Shown here: positions 13,675 through 26,100 of the stretch, one piece after another
Numbering within the stretch: the stretch's first letter is position 1
Layout of the letters: each line of letters opens with the position of its first letter
Assembly (NCBI GenBank): GCA_949357655.1
Contig: CASHTG010000017.1
Location: forward strand, 1,116,001 to 1,180,000
Reading direction: 5' to 3'
From: Parascedosporium putredinis
Taxonomy: Eukaryota > Ascomycota > Sordariomycetes > Microascales > Microascaceae
DNA length: 64,000 bases
Translations under genes and position numbers: made by a program
Notes under the pieces: model-generated
Seen by the model: the letters and a program-made list of their open reading frames with translations, nothing else
Databases searched by the model: none
Told to the model about the DNA's origin: nothing

Positions 13675-15071
13675 ATGGCTTCGAAATCCGCCAACAACGG
13701 CAAGACGCCGCCCAGCGCCGCTACCAACTTGGTTGGTATGTTTTTAGGATCCCATTTTGCTGCTCCTGCTTGGAGCGCACTTGTTCCCCTACGATGGATC
13801 TAATAGCTAACGAACTCCCTTTTAGCTGGTGGTGGTGCCGGTATGATGGAGGCCCTTGTGTGCCATCCCCTCGGTAAGTTGTCTTCGCCGCGCCCCCTGC
13901 CATTGAGCGCTAGGCGCAAGTCCACATCCTTCGTTTCACTAACAAAAAGAATCACAGATACCATCAAGGTCCGCATGCAGCTTTCCAAGAGGGCGCGCGC
14001 CCCGGTGAGCCCAGGATGGGCTTCATCAACACCGGTGTCAGCATCGTGAAGAAGGAGTCTCCTCTCGGTCTCTATAAGGGTCTCGGTGCTGTCTTGACCG
14101 GTATCGTCCCCAAGATGGCCATTCGATTTACCAGTTTCGAAGCCTATAAGCAGTTCCTCGCCGACAAGGAGACTGGTAGGGTTAGCGGAAAGGCCACCTT
14201 CTTTGGTATGTTTTCCCTCTCTCCCTGAGCCACTCTTCCCTCGCCTCCCGTGTCTCCTGTATACCCCACCCCACCCCAGCCCAATCTCGGGCACGATGGA
14301 ACTAATCAATCTCTCCCTTTAAACAGCTGGTCTTGCCGCTGGTGTCACCGAAGCCGTCGCCGTCGTCACCCCCATGGAGGTTATCAAGATTCGCCTCCAG
14401 GCCCAGAACCACTCCATGTCCGATCCCCTCGATGTTCCCAAGTACCGAAACGCCGCCCACGCCCTCTACACCGTCGTCAAGGAGGAAGGATTCGGCGCCC
14501 TCTACCGCGGCGTGTCCCTGACTGCTCTTCGCCAGGGTTCCAACCAGGCCGTCAACTTTACCGCCTACTCTTACTTCAAGGACTACCTGTACAAGTGGCA
14601 GCCCGAGTACGTTGGCCAGAACCTCCCCGGCTGGCAGACCACCCTCATCGGTCTCGTTTCTGGTGCCATGGGTCCCCTCTCCAACGCGCCTATCGACACC
14701 ATCAAGACTAGGCTGCAGAGGAAGGCCGCGCAGCCCGGCGTCAGCGCCTGGCAGAGAATCACCGCCATCTCCGCCGAGATGTTCAAGTGAGTATTAACCC
14801 CATGCTTCCTCCCCCGCCAGCCCGCCCGCGTTTGATTTGGAAATTGCGCCAAATTGCCCAATCACCGGCTTGTTTGGAGCACGTGCTGACCGTTTTCTTT
14901 TTCTCGCGCAATCCAGGCAAGAAGGTTTCCACGCTTTCTACAAGGGCATCACCCCCGAATTATGCGTGTCGCTCCCGGCCAGGCCGTCACTTTCACCGTG
15001 TATGAGTACCTGAGGGATAAGATTGAGAAGACCCAAAGGCCTCTCTCCTCGGCGACGCCTATGAGGAATAA
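13675..15071 (+). CDS. acuL: Mitochondrial succinate/fumarate carrier (AcuL/Sfc1/Acr1 family)
   Basis: This is an inner-membrane antiporter exchanging cytosolic succinate for mitochondrial fumarate. It links the glyoxylate cycle to gluconeogenesis on acetate, fatty acids or ethanol. Five exons (13675-13735, 13826-13873, 13958-14205, 14327-14786, 14917-15071) give about 324 residues with the three ~100-residue repeats of the mitochondrial carrier family. Carrier signatures are visible: CHPLDTIKVRMQ (repeat 1), TPMEVIKIRLQAQ (repeat 2) and APIDTIKTRLQ (repeat 3), together with GLYKGLGAVLTGIVPKMA, which is typical of this subfamily. Three one-base gaps must be bridged: near 14000-14005 (CCCCGG), the C5 run at 14952-14956, and near 15045-15050, where correction yields the family-typical end AYEE and stop at 15071. 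The corrected length is an exact multiple of three. Yeast ACR1 and Aspergillus acuL are induced by acetate; I did not identify regulator sites here. Confidence 0.95.
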
Positions 15072-15894
15072 ACGTCTATTTTCGTCTCCCTCCTCAGGTA
15101 CATATACATAAATTTCCATCAGTACATACCCTCGGCACCGTCTGTTCGACGTACTTCATTTTACCCTTTTATTCATCACCCAGCATCACGCGATACCCGT
15201 GATGAGGGAACACGACAATCCAAAGTCAACGGCAGGTTTCTTTTCGAAACAATCTCTAGGCATGAGACAATATAAAGTGGATGGGGATAGCCCCTCCTGT
15301 CACAGTCGGGAAGCAAAGCATTTTTTTATTCTCTTTAAAGCATTTTCTCGCGCGGAATTCGGGATACTGTAGGGAACGGGCAAAGGGAAGTAGAGAGAGA
15401 AAAAAGGAAGAAAAGCGCATAGAGAAGGGGTGCCCTGCGAAATGTTTCCGGGGTCCTGCACTCCTTCTAGTCTTTGTCTCGGTGGTATTCTGTGTTTTTT
15501 TTTCCCCCTTTCATTTGTGTCCATATATATCCCTTTTCAGAGCCTTCCTTGCATGGCATTGCACAATGGAATTTAGGTTAGCCAAAACAAAAAAGGATGG
15601 GTTTAGAAGATAGGCCCAGAAATGCGTATTGTAAAACTCGTATGCCTGTGCTTAAAGAATCGCCCTAGCCCGCAGGGCAGACGGGAAGCTGGCGGCTGGC
15701 TCCGAACACACCTCTAGCACTCGGCAGCTTCCCGCCCCTACATACATTGATGCCAAGGATTTATCCTTGCCAGCCCGTTTTTGACCACCCTCTCATCTCA
15801 CCTATCCCGCTCTCCTTGTGACAGCTCACAGGGAGGACAGCTAACAGAAAGGCATCCACCCCTCATCTGCCGTTGTCGTGAGTTGTCTGTCCGT
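15072..15894. other. Shared 3' region between convergent acuL and twinfilin
   Basis: About 820 bases separate two convergent stop codons. It holds 3' UTR sequence (TATATAT near 15522, T-rich stretches) and a perfect 10-bp inverted repeat at 15682-15734. No gene is seen. Confidence 0.6.
15682..15734. other. Inverted repeat, 10-bp stem, 33-nt loop
   Basis: CGGGAAGCTG at 15682-15691 is perfectly complementary to CAGCTTCCCG at 15725-15734. It lies between the two convergent 3' ends, where a transcript from either strand could form a hairpin. A role in 3'-end formation is only an inference. Confidence 0.6.
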
Positions 15895-17082
15895 TTACCT
15901 GCCGGGACGCTTAGGCCTGCTGAACCCTTGCCTGACCTGGGCTACAGGATGCAACTCGGCCAGTACGGTCTCGTCAGTGAGCTCACTAGGCTCCTCCACT
16001 TCGAACTTCTTCTCAAGTTCGATTCCGCAGCTGGATGTGGCCACCTCGAGGACGGCCCTCTTCATCAGCGGGTAGAGCATGCGGCTCTTGATTGACCGCG
16101 CGCCCGCAGTAGCAGGGCAAGTGTAGAAGAATAAGATTGGGCTTGACTCGGCTCCGTTGTGGTTGTGGGTGAAGCGGTAGAAGGTGAAGCGGGGCTCCTT
16201 ATCCGAAATGGCTTGTGTCAATTCCGAGATGGAACTCGGGCTTGGGCTTTCGGGAATGAGCTCGACGTTCTCCGTCTCGGGGTTGATTTTCTAACAATCA
16301 CCCGCACCCTCGTCAGTACATGTATTGAAAATCGATCGGGGAAGCCCGGAGGGGGTTCATGCAGCAGAGTCCGTTTCTGCGTCTTGATGCGACTTACCAG
16401 CATGACGACGGTGCGTCCTCCGTTGCCGAGGTCAGAGATAGCGTCCAGCGCATCCTGCTTGACTGGCATGGCAAAGTGCTTGCTGAGGTGAATCTCCTTC
16501 TTCCCGCTGCCTAGGCCGGCCTCCATCTCAGCCCTCTTGACGGCGCCGAGGCTCTGCTCTTCTTCGGTAAGGGGCGCCTCCAGCTTGGTATGGGCATCGT
16601 GCTTCCTGAAGCCCTCCGGGGTGAGCTCGGCGGCGGTGGTGGCGAAGATGGTTTCCCGAAAGTGCTCGAGCCCAGCTCACGGGTCAAGGTGAGGCGGGTG
16701 GATGCGAAGAGGGTCTTGAGACGGACGTGGGCGGTGTCGGGGATGTAGGTGACGGCGACGAGACGCGGCGAGGTGGGGTAGCGGCGCAGGAGGATGTAGA
16801 GAGGTTGCTTGGGGTCGAGGTGGGGGTCAGCGAGGACAGATTGGAGGCGAAGTCGGATGACGTGGAGTTGAGGAGCTCCAGAGGATTGAGGGTTTCATTG
16901 GCGATGTTGATGAGGAGCCCAAAATAGGAGTCGGACGATAGGAGGGTGTTGAACTGGGAGACGAGCTCCTTGGAAGCTATCAAGGGAAGGATGGGTCATT
17001 AGCGGTTTGTCGAACCCTCCCCCGTCGTGGCACACGTCCAAGCAGGATGAGCTGGGTCCTTACCTGAGATTCCTGACTGCAT
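15895..17082 (-). CDS. twf1: Twinfilin, ADF-homology actin-binding protein
   Basis: Twinfilin sequesters ADP-actin monomers, caps barbed ends and acts at cortical actin patches and the hyphal tip. Three exons (17082-17064, 16976-16398, 16290-15895, read on the minus strand) give about 331 residues, the normal length for two ADF-H domains. The first starts at MQSGISASKELVSQFN and continues through PLYILLRRYPTSPRLVAVTY. The second contains ISDKEPRFTFYRFTH and the strongly conserved SIKSRMLYPLMKRAVLE followed by the basic PKRPGR tail typical of twinfilin. Introns are 87 and 107 nt with canonical ends. Two one-base gaps exist: the C5 run (G5 on plus) at 16822-16826, and a GGG (plus CCC) near 16670. 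Correction gives exactly 332 codons. Intact motifs on both sides support a functional gene. Confidence 0.93.
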
Positions 17083-19434
17083 CGCGAACTAAGGCTATGG
17101 ATCCGGCCGGGGATCCGTGGGGAGAATAGGAGGAACAATATGGATCGCGTGAAAGGGTTGGGAAGGAATCAAGGGTTGGGCTGGGAGCTCTTCAGATTGG
17201 GTCGGCCATTTGGGTGGTATGTCTAGCTTTCCTCGTCCGCTCTGTGCTTCAAGTATTAATACAAGTTGGCAGCCTGGATGGCGGGGCGGGAATCCGCCCC
17301 GCGAACTTCCCCTGCCACTGAGGAGGGGAACCTGGAACATGGCCTGGCCAACGCTATGCGACGCCCCACGTTTGCGGGCAAACTCGTCCTCACGTGATTC
17401 ACAGTGGTACATCAATTGATCTTTGGGAGCAGCAGAGGTCAACTCAGAAGGGTCAGATCACATTGAGGTCGGCTGGCAGCTTTGTTTCTTTCGATCGCCA
17501 GGCCGTTTCTTTCACTCTTTGGAGCAGATACATTTCATCCATCTCCGCGGAGATTGGAAGTGGAGGATTGGACAAAAATATGATCCTCCGTCAAGGATAT
17601 ACCGGCGTATCTACTCCTCCGATACGATGGATACCCACTTATACCAAGGCTTCTGATTTACCTGCTAGCAGCTTCCAGTGCTCCCGAGACCGCCGCTGCG
17701 AACCAACTTTTAAAGGGCTGGATCTCTCACGCTCTCATCCTCCCGGCACTGTGGTAGGGTGGCTTCGATTAGTTTTATGACCTGACTGTGCTGCCTCATC
17801 ATTGGCCGGGGCGGAGCTAGAGTCGGGATGGGGCTCTGCAGCATTCGAGCACCCGGAAGATTTTGATGTTGAAGGACCTACATCCAAGTTGGCACCGACT
17901 TACCGGTAGCTCGGAAACGATCTACCCGGGATGTAGGTTTAAACGAGGCGCATTATCAAGGTGGAAGACCGGGGGTTGTACGAGGCCAGCTCCTCTCTTC
18001 CTTTTTGTCATCCAATCTCCACCCACAAAGCCTGGTAAACAATCCTTCGAATCTTGGGCTTCCGTTGACTAGAGAGTCAAAAATAACTAATCAGAAAATG
18101 GAAGATTCACTTCTCGAGGGAGTAGTGGAGGGCACAGTACGCTCGAGTTCGCATATTCCCCAACCTTGCGCCGGAATCCCGAGCTTGTTTATTTTGGGGT
18201 GATTCCTACACCCAAGGTCCATCTTGGGAATGCTGACAGGGGTTCAAAGCTAGCCCCCTGCTGCTTGGACCCTTCAAATGCATACCATGAGGTCCACCGC
18301 TGCATCTTTCAGATGCAAGAGCAGAACTGGATGTGGCCAGACCTAGTGCCTCAAAGTGGGGCGATTTCACCGAGGCATGTGCTGTCATAGAACGGTGAAG
18401 ATCTCGCTACTGCTATCCCCACAGAGTAGCATAAGTGAATGAACCTCTGCGAAAGCAGATCATTAAGGTCCCGAACCGAGAACTCCAAGGAGATCAGCAT
18501 ACGGCGGCGCCGTTACCCTGGTACACTTCTGCCGTACTAGTGTTTTTGTCATGATAAATGCCTTCGCCTCCACATCCAGGGTTGTGCAGTTACACTGAAG
18601 AGATCCATATTGATCCCCAGGATGGATCCATTCCCTCGTCCATATTGATAATATTGTTTATTCGGTGAACGGGGATGAGCTTAGCTCAGCGCTACCGGAA
18701 AGTAACATTGAAGTAAGCGCGATAGCACAGCGACAGCGGCACAGTGCACAGCCCCGCCGTTGGGTAGAAGCTCGCGCGCCTAAAAGCTGGGGCTGTGCCC
18801 GGCAAATGTCAGACCCGAAAGGATGGATTTAGCACTGGGCTGCTAAATTGGGAGCTTCGAAGGAGGCGGAGAAGGTCGGTGGTTGCTCATTCCGGGCCTA
18901 ATACCACATGTGCACTGTGTTCCATCCAACCTCTCCCATTAGGCAGTGCTGGCTCTTGCCCTCGAGGGCGCCATGTGGTGGCACCAACGCGCCGGCTTCG
19001 AAAAGCCCCGGTGATTGTGTTTGCTTTGTGCTCCCGCTTGTTTCTAAACTTGGATCTTCCGCAGGCTCCACACCTGCTCCCGACTGCTCGGGTAACGCAA
19101 TCCACAGTGATGGGCTTGCACATTCCACGCTCACATTCGAGGCTGCGCCGCTCGGGTCTTGGAGGTCTCAGCGATGAGATGAGGCTTATCGACGGAATTA
19201 TCGTGATGGCTCAAATTTTACGAAATATTTAAGAGAAGGCTGCCCTCCAGGTTATGGTTGTTTCTTTTTTCGTATCATTCATCATCATCATCAATAGTAA
19301 TCCTCTTACCAGCTTTCACACTTAATCACACACTATTACATCTTAGCTTTCGCTACAATCAACGTCTTCATCTCCCTCAACGAACAAACATCCACCACTT
19401 CTTCTTTTTCAAAGACAAACAAATAACCTCAAAA
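17083..19434. other. Intergenic region between divergent twinfilin and cupredoxin genes
   Basis: No gene is supported. A pair of near-repeats containing CATATTGAT occurs at about 18606 and 18640. Short open frames have no recognisable content. The last 200 bases are A/C-rich leader of the cupredoxin gene, with a TATA-like AATATTTAAG at about 19224-19233. Confidence 0.5.
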
Positions 19435-19971
19435 ATGTTCTCCAAGATCGTCACCATCCTCGCCACCGCCGCCGCTCTCGGCTCGGCTGCCCCCACCAAG
19501 ACCACAGCGGACATTGCTTCCCGCACCGAGTTTACCGGCGTCACCCACACTGTCGCCGTCGGCCGCGCCGGTCTCAACTTTGAGCCCAACAACATCTTTG
19601 CTAAGGTTGGCGACTTGGTCGAGTTCCACTACCTGCCCGCCAACCACTCCGTCGTCCAGGCTTCCTTTGAGAAGCCCTGCGTGCCCCAGGATGAGGACTC
19701 CTTCTTCTCCGGCTTCTTCCCCGTCTCCCAGGGCCAGAGCGACGAGGTCTTCCAGATCGTCGTCGAGGACACCAAGCCCATCTGGTTCTACTGCAGCCAG
19801 GGTGACCACTGCTCCAAGGGCATGGTCGGTTCCATCAACCAGAACGTCAACTCCCCCAAGACCCTCTCCGCATTCCGCGAGCTCGCTACCAACGCCGGCC
19901 CCGGTGTTTCTCAGCCATACATTCAGGGCGGATGCCGCATCCCCAACCCCCAGCCCAACGCTGGTATCTAA
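19435..19971 (+). CDS. Secreted cupredoxin-domain protein (extracellular blue-copper-like)
   Basis: Single exon, 178 residues, no frame break. A signal peptide is evident at residues 1-19 (MFSKIVTILATAAALGSAA). The rest is one plastocyanin/azurin-like cupredoxin domain of the type common in fungal extracellular serine-rich proteins. All four type-1 copper ligands are present in the right order: His71 (NHSV), Cys120 (FYC), His125 (DHC) and Met130 (KGM), so it probably binds copper. Further cysteines (81, 126, 167) may form disulfides. There is no serine-rich C-terminal tail or GPI signal, so it is predicted to be fully secreted rather than wall-anchored. The start at 19435 was chosen over the in-frame upstream ATG at 19258 because it opens the signal peptide and has an AAAA context. 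The upstream in-frame codons read like leader sequence. Related genes are often induced during host contact or development; nothing here shows regulation. Confidence 0.93.
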   Translation: MFSKIVTILATAAALGSAAPTKTTADIASRTEFTGVTHTVAVGRAGLNFEPNNIFAKVGDLVEFHYLPANHSVVQASFEKPCVPQDEDSFFSGFFPVSQGQSDEVFQIVVEDTKPIWFYCSQGDHCSKGMVGSINQNVNSPKTLSAFRELATNAGPGVSQPYIQGGCRIPNPQPNAGI

Positions 19972-21008
19972 GGGTTTTCTCCACGGAGAATCTTGACAGC
20001 CGCCTCATTACGTTTCCATTACTCTCTCATTATCCACTCCTCCCGGACCTCGTTTCTCCTCTCTTTTAATCTCGTCATCTATGCATCAATCGGAGCATCG
20101 GGGAATATCACGGAGGAAATAGCACGGTAGCATTCTGCATTTATTAGATTTCCTGTCATCTGTTTATAATGGCCCTCCTTTTCTCTGGCGCATTTCGCTC
20201 TGATTCTCGAATCACGGCACGCCTGGATTTCGACCGGCCCTCAGTCATTTAGTTCTAGATCCATGCTTCCCTCTTACAAAGATGTTTGAAGCCATACAAT
20301 ACTGCATAATAAATTAGAATTAATCTAGTTTTCAATATTAAAACAATCTCTCAAATCAATATTTTCTCCAATCTGCTAAATCTGAATGGGGAACTGTCTG
20401 CACACCTGCCCATAGTATATCTGGGAGTGCGGGCATGTTCTCAATCGCACTTACACGCACGAACATGGTCTCACGGGCTGGCCCGTTTCCCAGGACAGAC
20501 GCTAACAGCTGTCGCCGGGAACCCAGGCAGCAAGCGTGGCCGCCCGCCGTGCGCCTTGCGTTTCCCTCATCCAGTCAATTTGGCTCAGCTTCTCCACCGG
20601 TCAACGACCCTGGTTTGCTTCAAGAAGAATAAGACTCACCATCGGTCGCTCCTTACTGGACAAGCAAACTAACTGTCTGATCCGGCTCGCAAACCATGTG
20701 AATCGCTAGTCTACCGGAAGTTGTATTTGGGAAGGAACGGACCTGGCTATCCCTCGGTTTGGGGAGCCATAGCCCCCCTTCACACTCTCTGCCCGTTGCA
20801 CCCTGATCCTCCCTTCTTGCCTCCATCTATCGCTCCTCAACTACTATACCCTGGCGTCACTCGGAATTTAGCGGCTTCTTCTTTTTCACTTCTGGTTTGA
20901 ATTGGGCTTGGGGCCCTACCTAACATCTGATATCGCACTGGGACTTTCTTAATTGAGCGACTCCGAGCTGGTCGTCCATTCCGAACGCTTGCTCGCACCA
21001 CCATCGCC
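19972..21008. other. Intergenic region, no supported gene
   Basis: It contains the cupredoxin 3' UTR (C/T-rich, then AT-rich around 20295-20385 with AATAAATTAG and similar) and the exonuclease upstream region. Nothing else is recognisable. Confidence 0.6.
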
Positions 21009-22562
21009 ATGGCCGCGCCGACACAAGTGGTGGTTGTGCCTATTCCATTCTCCGAAAGCTATCTACAGCAACTCACTGAACTGGTTCACGACTGTGAAGT
21101 ATTGACTCAAGGCGGCTATGTAGTCGAGCCTCTGAAATTGTCCGAGGTCGAGAGGAAGAGGCGTTGTGCTCGGTGCTTCCGCTGTTCGTGCTCTACTCCT
21201 TTATGTCTGGCTCGTGGTTGGCTGACTGGCATCTCCCTAGCTCTATTTAAACACCAAGGAAAAGGAAAGGAAAAGTTTAAGAATAAGAATAAGAAGCATC
21301 AGCTACTCAAGGACACAGTAGACGCCGCAAAAGCTGCCATGAAGAACGGGGCCTCGTCAGACCCCACCTCCCTTGATCCCGCCATCGCCTCGCTCAACTC
21401 GTTACTTGTGCCCTCGCAGCCCGGTATGTCTAAACTACCCTTCTATTCTTTTAGAGAAATAGACATCCGCTACTAGCCTAACTTACACGTCATATACAGC
21501 TGTGTTGACTCTCACACCTCCCCGCCGCCCAAGACACCGAAGAAAGAAGGTGCCAAGGCGTGCCGTTTCCACGATGGACAGATTGTTCGCGGGGTATGCT
21601 CATGCCTAAGAAACCCTCTTCCTAGCCGAACCACCCAAGCTAACGCTCTTCCCTTCTTTCTTCCCACCCTGCCCTAGAACTGGACTTGCTGCAATGGCCA
21701 CTCTCAGTTTTCCAGGCCTTGCCAGGCCGCCGAACAACACCAGCCATCCGACCATTCTATCCAGTGGCTACTTGCACAGTGGCACTACTACCCAACACCC
21801 ACCTTAAGCCCTTGGCGGCTATCGCAGCTTCGCCACGCCGTTACCTTGGACTGCGAGTTTGGCGTTTCCGCAACCGGCGACTCCGAGCTGATTAGTCTCG
21901 CTGTGGTAGACTACTTTTCAGGCCAAGTTCTCATCAATCAGCTTGTCTTCCCAAAGGTGCGCATGCTCCACTATAACACGCCATTTTCTGGCGTTCGGTA
22001 TTCCGACCTGGAGCTCGCAAAACGCACGGGAAAATGTTTCCGCGGGAGAGACGAGGCAAGGAACGCGCTCTACTCATACGTCGGTCCGGACACTATCATT
22101 ATTGGCCACGCGCTGCATCAGGATCTCTCATCGATGAGGCTGATCCACAAGAAGGTCGTAGACACCCTGATACTTGAGCAGAACATAGCCGAGACTTGCC
22201 GCATCGACACTGTCAAGGTTGGGAAGGTTGATGAAGAGCCCGGGAACGAGGATGGTGGTGCCACCCTAGATGGGACGAAGCCTGAGAAGAAGCCCGAGCA
22301 GCGGAGATCAGGCAGCCTGACCCTCAAGGCTCTCGCCCGTGATCGGCTAGGCCGGGAGATTCAAATTGGTAGTCACGATGCTCTGGAAGATACCATTGCA
22401 ACGCGAGATCTATGCCATTGGTACATGGTCAATGTCGTTGGAAAGATGCAACCGGTCGGATCTATTGAAGCTAAGACTAAAGCTAAAGGGGGACAGTCTC
22501 AGCTTGAGGACTCGCCCTTAGGTGATGGCCCATCCGCGCTTGTCGGGAACAGTGACGTGTGA
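21009..22562 (+). CDS. DEDDh-type RNA exonuclease (Rex3-like)
   Basis: This is a 3'-5' exoribonuclease of the RNase T/DEDDh superfamily. Yeast Rex proteins trim 3' ends of 5S rRNA, RNase MRP RNA and other structured RNAs. Three exons (21009-21423, 21500-21593, 21678-22562) give about 464 residues. The N-terminal half has the cysteine-rich elements typical of the Rex3-type fungal proteins: RKRRCARCFR, then ACRFHDGQIV, NWTCCNGH and CQAAEQH, likely zinc ligands. The exonuclease domain follows with catalytic motifs Exo I LDCEFGV, Exo II GHALHQDL and Exo III HDALEDTIATRDL, so the D-E-D-D-h set is complete. A low-complexity insert (about 22220-22320) lies between Exo II and Exo III. One missing base near the exon 1/exon 2 junction (about 21420) is needed for frame. 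It is convergent with the RdRP gene, with 567 bases between stop codons. Confidence 0.88.
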
Positions 22563-23129
22563 TTATTAGAGTTGACAGGCGGCTTTCTTTTTACCGGCTT
22601 TTATGACTGCCGAGTTCACAGGGGCGTTGATAGGTCGGGTAGATGCATATGCAGCAACTGAATGATGATAATACGCTTTTTATAAATGGCATCACTTCAA
22701 CGGAGTAGGAGTGAGTCGCATCAATCGAAGGAGAGAATAAGGCAACGCGTCGCAAGACGTCGCATTTAAAAATTCATGAAATCCAAATGCGGCTATGAAA
22801 TGCAAGAGAAGAGAAAATAGACAGGCTAACTCAAGACGCGGATATTCAGATCCAAGTGGAAACAAGGTAGCGGGTATAATCCAATGGGACACAAACAAGG
22901 ATAACATGAGAAATAAGGTGAAGAAGTTTGATAGAATACAGAATTAAGGGGGCCTATATGCGAAGCGAACAAGCTAAAGGGATCAGGAAAGACTCTAAGG
23001 CGGTGAAAAAAATGATGGCTACAAGCACGGGTGGTTTATCAAAGGATAATGCGGCGGGAGGCTGTGTCATAGAGGTCCACGAATCGTAGGGCCAGTGGGT
23101 TTCGGGGCACTTGATCTCGAATGCGCCGC
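22563..23129. other. 3' region between convergent exonuclease and RdRP genes
   Basis: 567 bases of relatively A-rich sequence on the plus strand (22680-23000) hold only 3' UTRs. No gene is seen. Confidence 0.6.
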
Positions 23130-26100
23130 CTAGACGTGCTCGATCTCGTTGCCCTCACCGTCGAAATAGTAATCGTTGAGCACGTCCGCAAGGCTCTCGG
23201 TGTCTCCGGTGTCGCCCTCGTTTCGGCCCAGCGCCGTGATGATTCGTTTATCCGGGCGGTGGGCGGCGTACATGCTGGGGATGATGGCGATGGGGGCCGC
23301 GCGGAACTCGTGACCTCTCTGGCGATGCACCTCTCAGCCTTGATGGCTTGCAGGTGGGCGCCCGCGAGGGTGAAGACGAGCTTGGGATTCTTATGGTAGA
23401 GCTTGAAGAAGAAGGAGGCCTTGACCTTGCCCCAGGTGCTGATGCCGTCGGGGGTGGAGGGTCGGTGCCGAAGAGCCAGGTCTTGACGGGCTGCCGGAGA
23501 CTTGCGGGGTTCGGCCGGATGTCGAGGTAGGTCTGGTGTACTAGTCTAACGCGGTCCGCGTAGCCGATCGCGGTGCCGGTTGCGATGGTGTCCTTCCACA
23601 TGTCTGACACGGCGTAGAGGTCTTTGCAGAGTTTATTCCGGAGGGCGCTGTAGGTTCGGGAAGCCGTGGCCGGATCGATGATGGCGGGAAGAGCCCCACC
23701 TGGGGTCCCGTTGGCGAGGTTTTCTAGTTCGCGGAAGTAGTAGACTAGGTCCACGTCGTAGTGCTCGGGCTGCCCGAGGGACACTTCAAAGGCCTTGAGC
23801 TCGCTCTCGACGGTTGGTTTGATGACCTGGAACTTGAGCCAATCGAGGATATGGTTACCTGGTCCTCCCGAATCCCTATCAATGTAGGCTGGCGCCTCGG
23901 GAGATCGAATGGATCCCGGGATAAGATCCTTCTTGAGACGGGTCCAGTCGGCTTCTGTAAAGGTAATGCCCTGCTTGGCCCTGTCAACCAAGTCGGATAC
24001 GAGCGAGCTCAGAACGACGGCGGCCTCGTCCCTAATGCTGTTGTTGCGGTAGCATATCCTCTCCTTGTAATTCGTGCACTGGCCGAGCAAATCGCCTTGC
24101 ATCGTGAAGACAAACCCGTCAAAAGGAAGTGCGACACGGCCATGTCTAGGCGTCGAGGGTACTTTGCTATGGTCCCCTCAAACGTCTGTGAGTCGACCCG
24201 GAGGTAGCCGAGTTCCCGGAGGTCGGGCTTTTCCGGTACCGGCGCGTTCCGGAAGTTGTTCACAATGGTCGGATCCCAACAAACCCAGGCCTTGTCTCCG
24301 TCATAGTCGCCACCGGAAAGCATATCAGCCAACGGGCTATTACCCTGGGACGAAAAAACCACCACATTCTTTAGATGCCGGAGCTCAGGGTGGAAAACGG
24401 CCTTAACCTTTTGGATATCACTTGGAAAGTGAGCCGGCGCTCGGGCAACGAGAACAGGGACATTATGCAATATGGTCTCCGACTCTCCGCATTCCGTGTG
24501 GAAGCTCGACGAAAGCCACATGTGGACCTCGTTTTCCTTCAATCGGCCCGAAAAGTCCACAACCATATACGCATACGTGGACCGCGGGACCTGTACCTTG
24601 AGCTTTGACTGGAGGGCTTCATGCTTCTTCTTGGCGACGCTGTAGACCAAGTCTCGGATATATTTCAGCTCCCGTGGGTGGAACCCGCCGTCGAGTAAAA
24701 ATTTGAGCGCCTCCTCATCAGAGTTAGGAAGACCCGCTAAAAAAGGGACGACGCCATGGGAGATCCTCTCCGTTCGGTCAAAGGGGTTCACGTCCACCCA
24801 GCGCTGGAAGGCAAGAGGATTGGTGGCTGCGATGGCTCGGGAATCCAACTCGTCCTCACAGTGGTGCGCAGTAGGGCGCCCAACCTCTCTCTCATGATAC
24901 CGGCGTCAATCGCTCGATCCTCGAGAACAGTAATGAACTGCTTGTTTAAAGAGGCCGGTTTGAGCTCTCGAGAAAAGTCTTTGACCTCAAACGTACGGTG
25001 GTCCTGGTCTTCAAAGTCGCATGCCCATTTTCGCTGAGACGGGTAGGTTTCGATCCAAACCTCATCATCCCCGTCGTAGTATGAATCACCGTCAACAATC
25101 CAGAGGCCCTTTGCGCTTCCTATGCGCCCTTGGAAAGCGGCTGGCATTACATCGAGATCATGCAGCTGGGCCACTTTGAGGGCCATGGCACGAGACATTC
25201 TGCCAATGCCATCATTCATGACTTGTCCAGTCGCGGACCTCACATCATCCGGGTGGTGGATGATTTGGTCCTGGCGAAGAACAACAGTTGCGGTACTCGG
25301 AGTTAGGCCTAGCAAAGAGAGAAGACTGGGTTAGCGCTTTCGAAACCTAGCCTGCCAGGGGTGGCGGCGGGCGAGTCTTACTGAGTGCTAGCCGAGAGAA
25401 TAATTTCAAGTTTTTCTGAGCCCTGCTGCCAGTAATACCAATCGCCCACTCCATCAAATGGGAAAGCTTCATTCTTGTACGGATCTGGGGAGTGATTGCC
25501 TGGCTTCTTGGGGGAAAGGGGCCCCCAGACTACTGCGCTCGAATTCATTGCCATCTTCACAGAACATGTGCACTCTGAATTTTGGGTCGTACTTGACTCG
25601 TTTCCAGAAGAATTCGTCTTCCTTGACTTGCTTCTTGGCATCTCTGAGAAAAAGCCACGCCAGATTCGACCAAGAAGAACGTGTCGGTGTTGGGAAATCC
25701 AGCGGTTCACACAGTCGACAGCACCGGGCTCTTTGAGCATGGCAGGTGCCTTTTCACTCGTGTGCGAAGGAAAGATGACCTCGAGGAACCGATCGGACCC
25801 AAATCGCCTGTCAAGCCGATGGCCGAGACTCAAGGCCAGAGGCTCCAAAGCAAGCAGGAAAAACGGGCCGGTCGTGGTAGGGTTATAGGTGGCCTCCATT
25901 ACAAGCGAGATTGTGCGGCCTCCCTGCTGAAATGTGGAGAGAGACGCTTCCCAGACGCTCGGACTACACATAGTGGGCAGTTTCTTGTCTCGGAAACATG
26001 GGTCGGACAGAAGAGCGTCTCTAAACACGGCTTGACTTTTCCAAGTGATGTTGTATTTCAGGCCAAGGTCTCCAAGATCTACGCCGCAATGGAGGGCAGC

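Noticed and set aside
24282..24320. DYDGD motif as an integrated RNA virus polymerase
   Set aside because: The motif context and the large spliced gene match the cellular silencing RdRP family, not viral palm-domain GDD polymerases.
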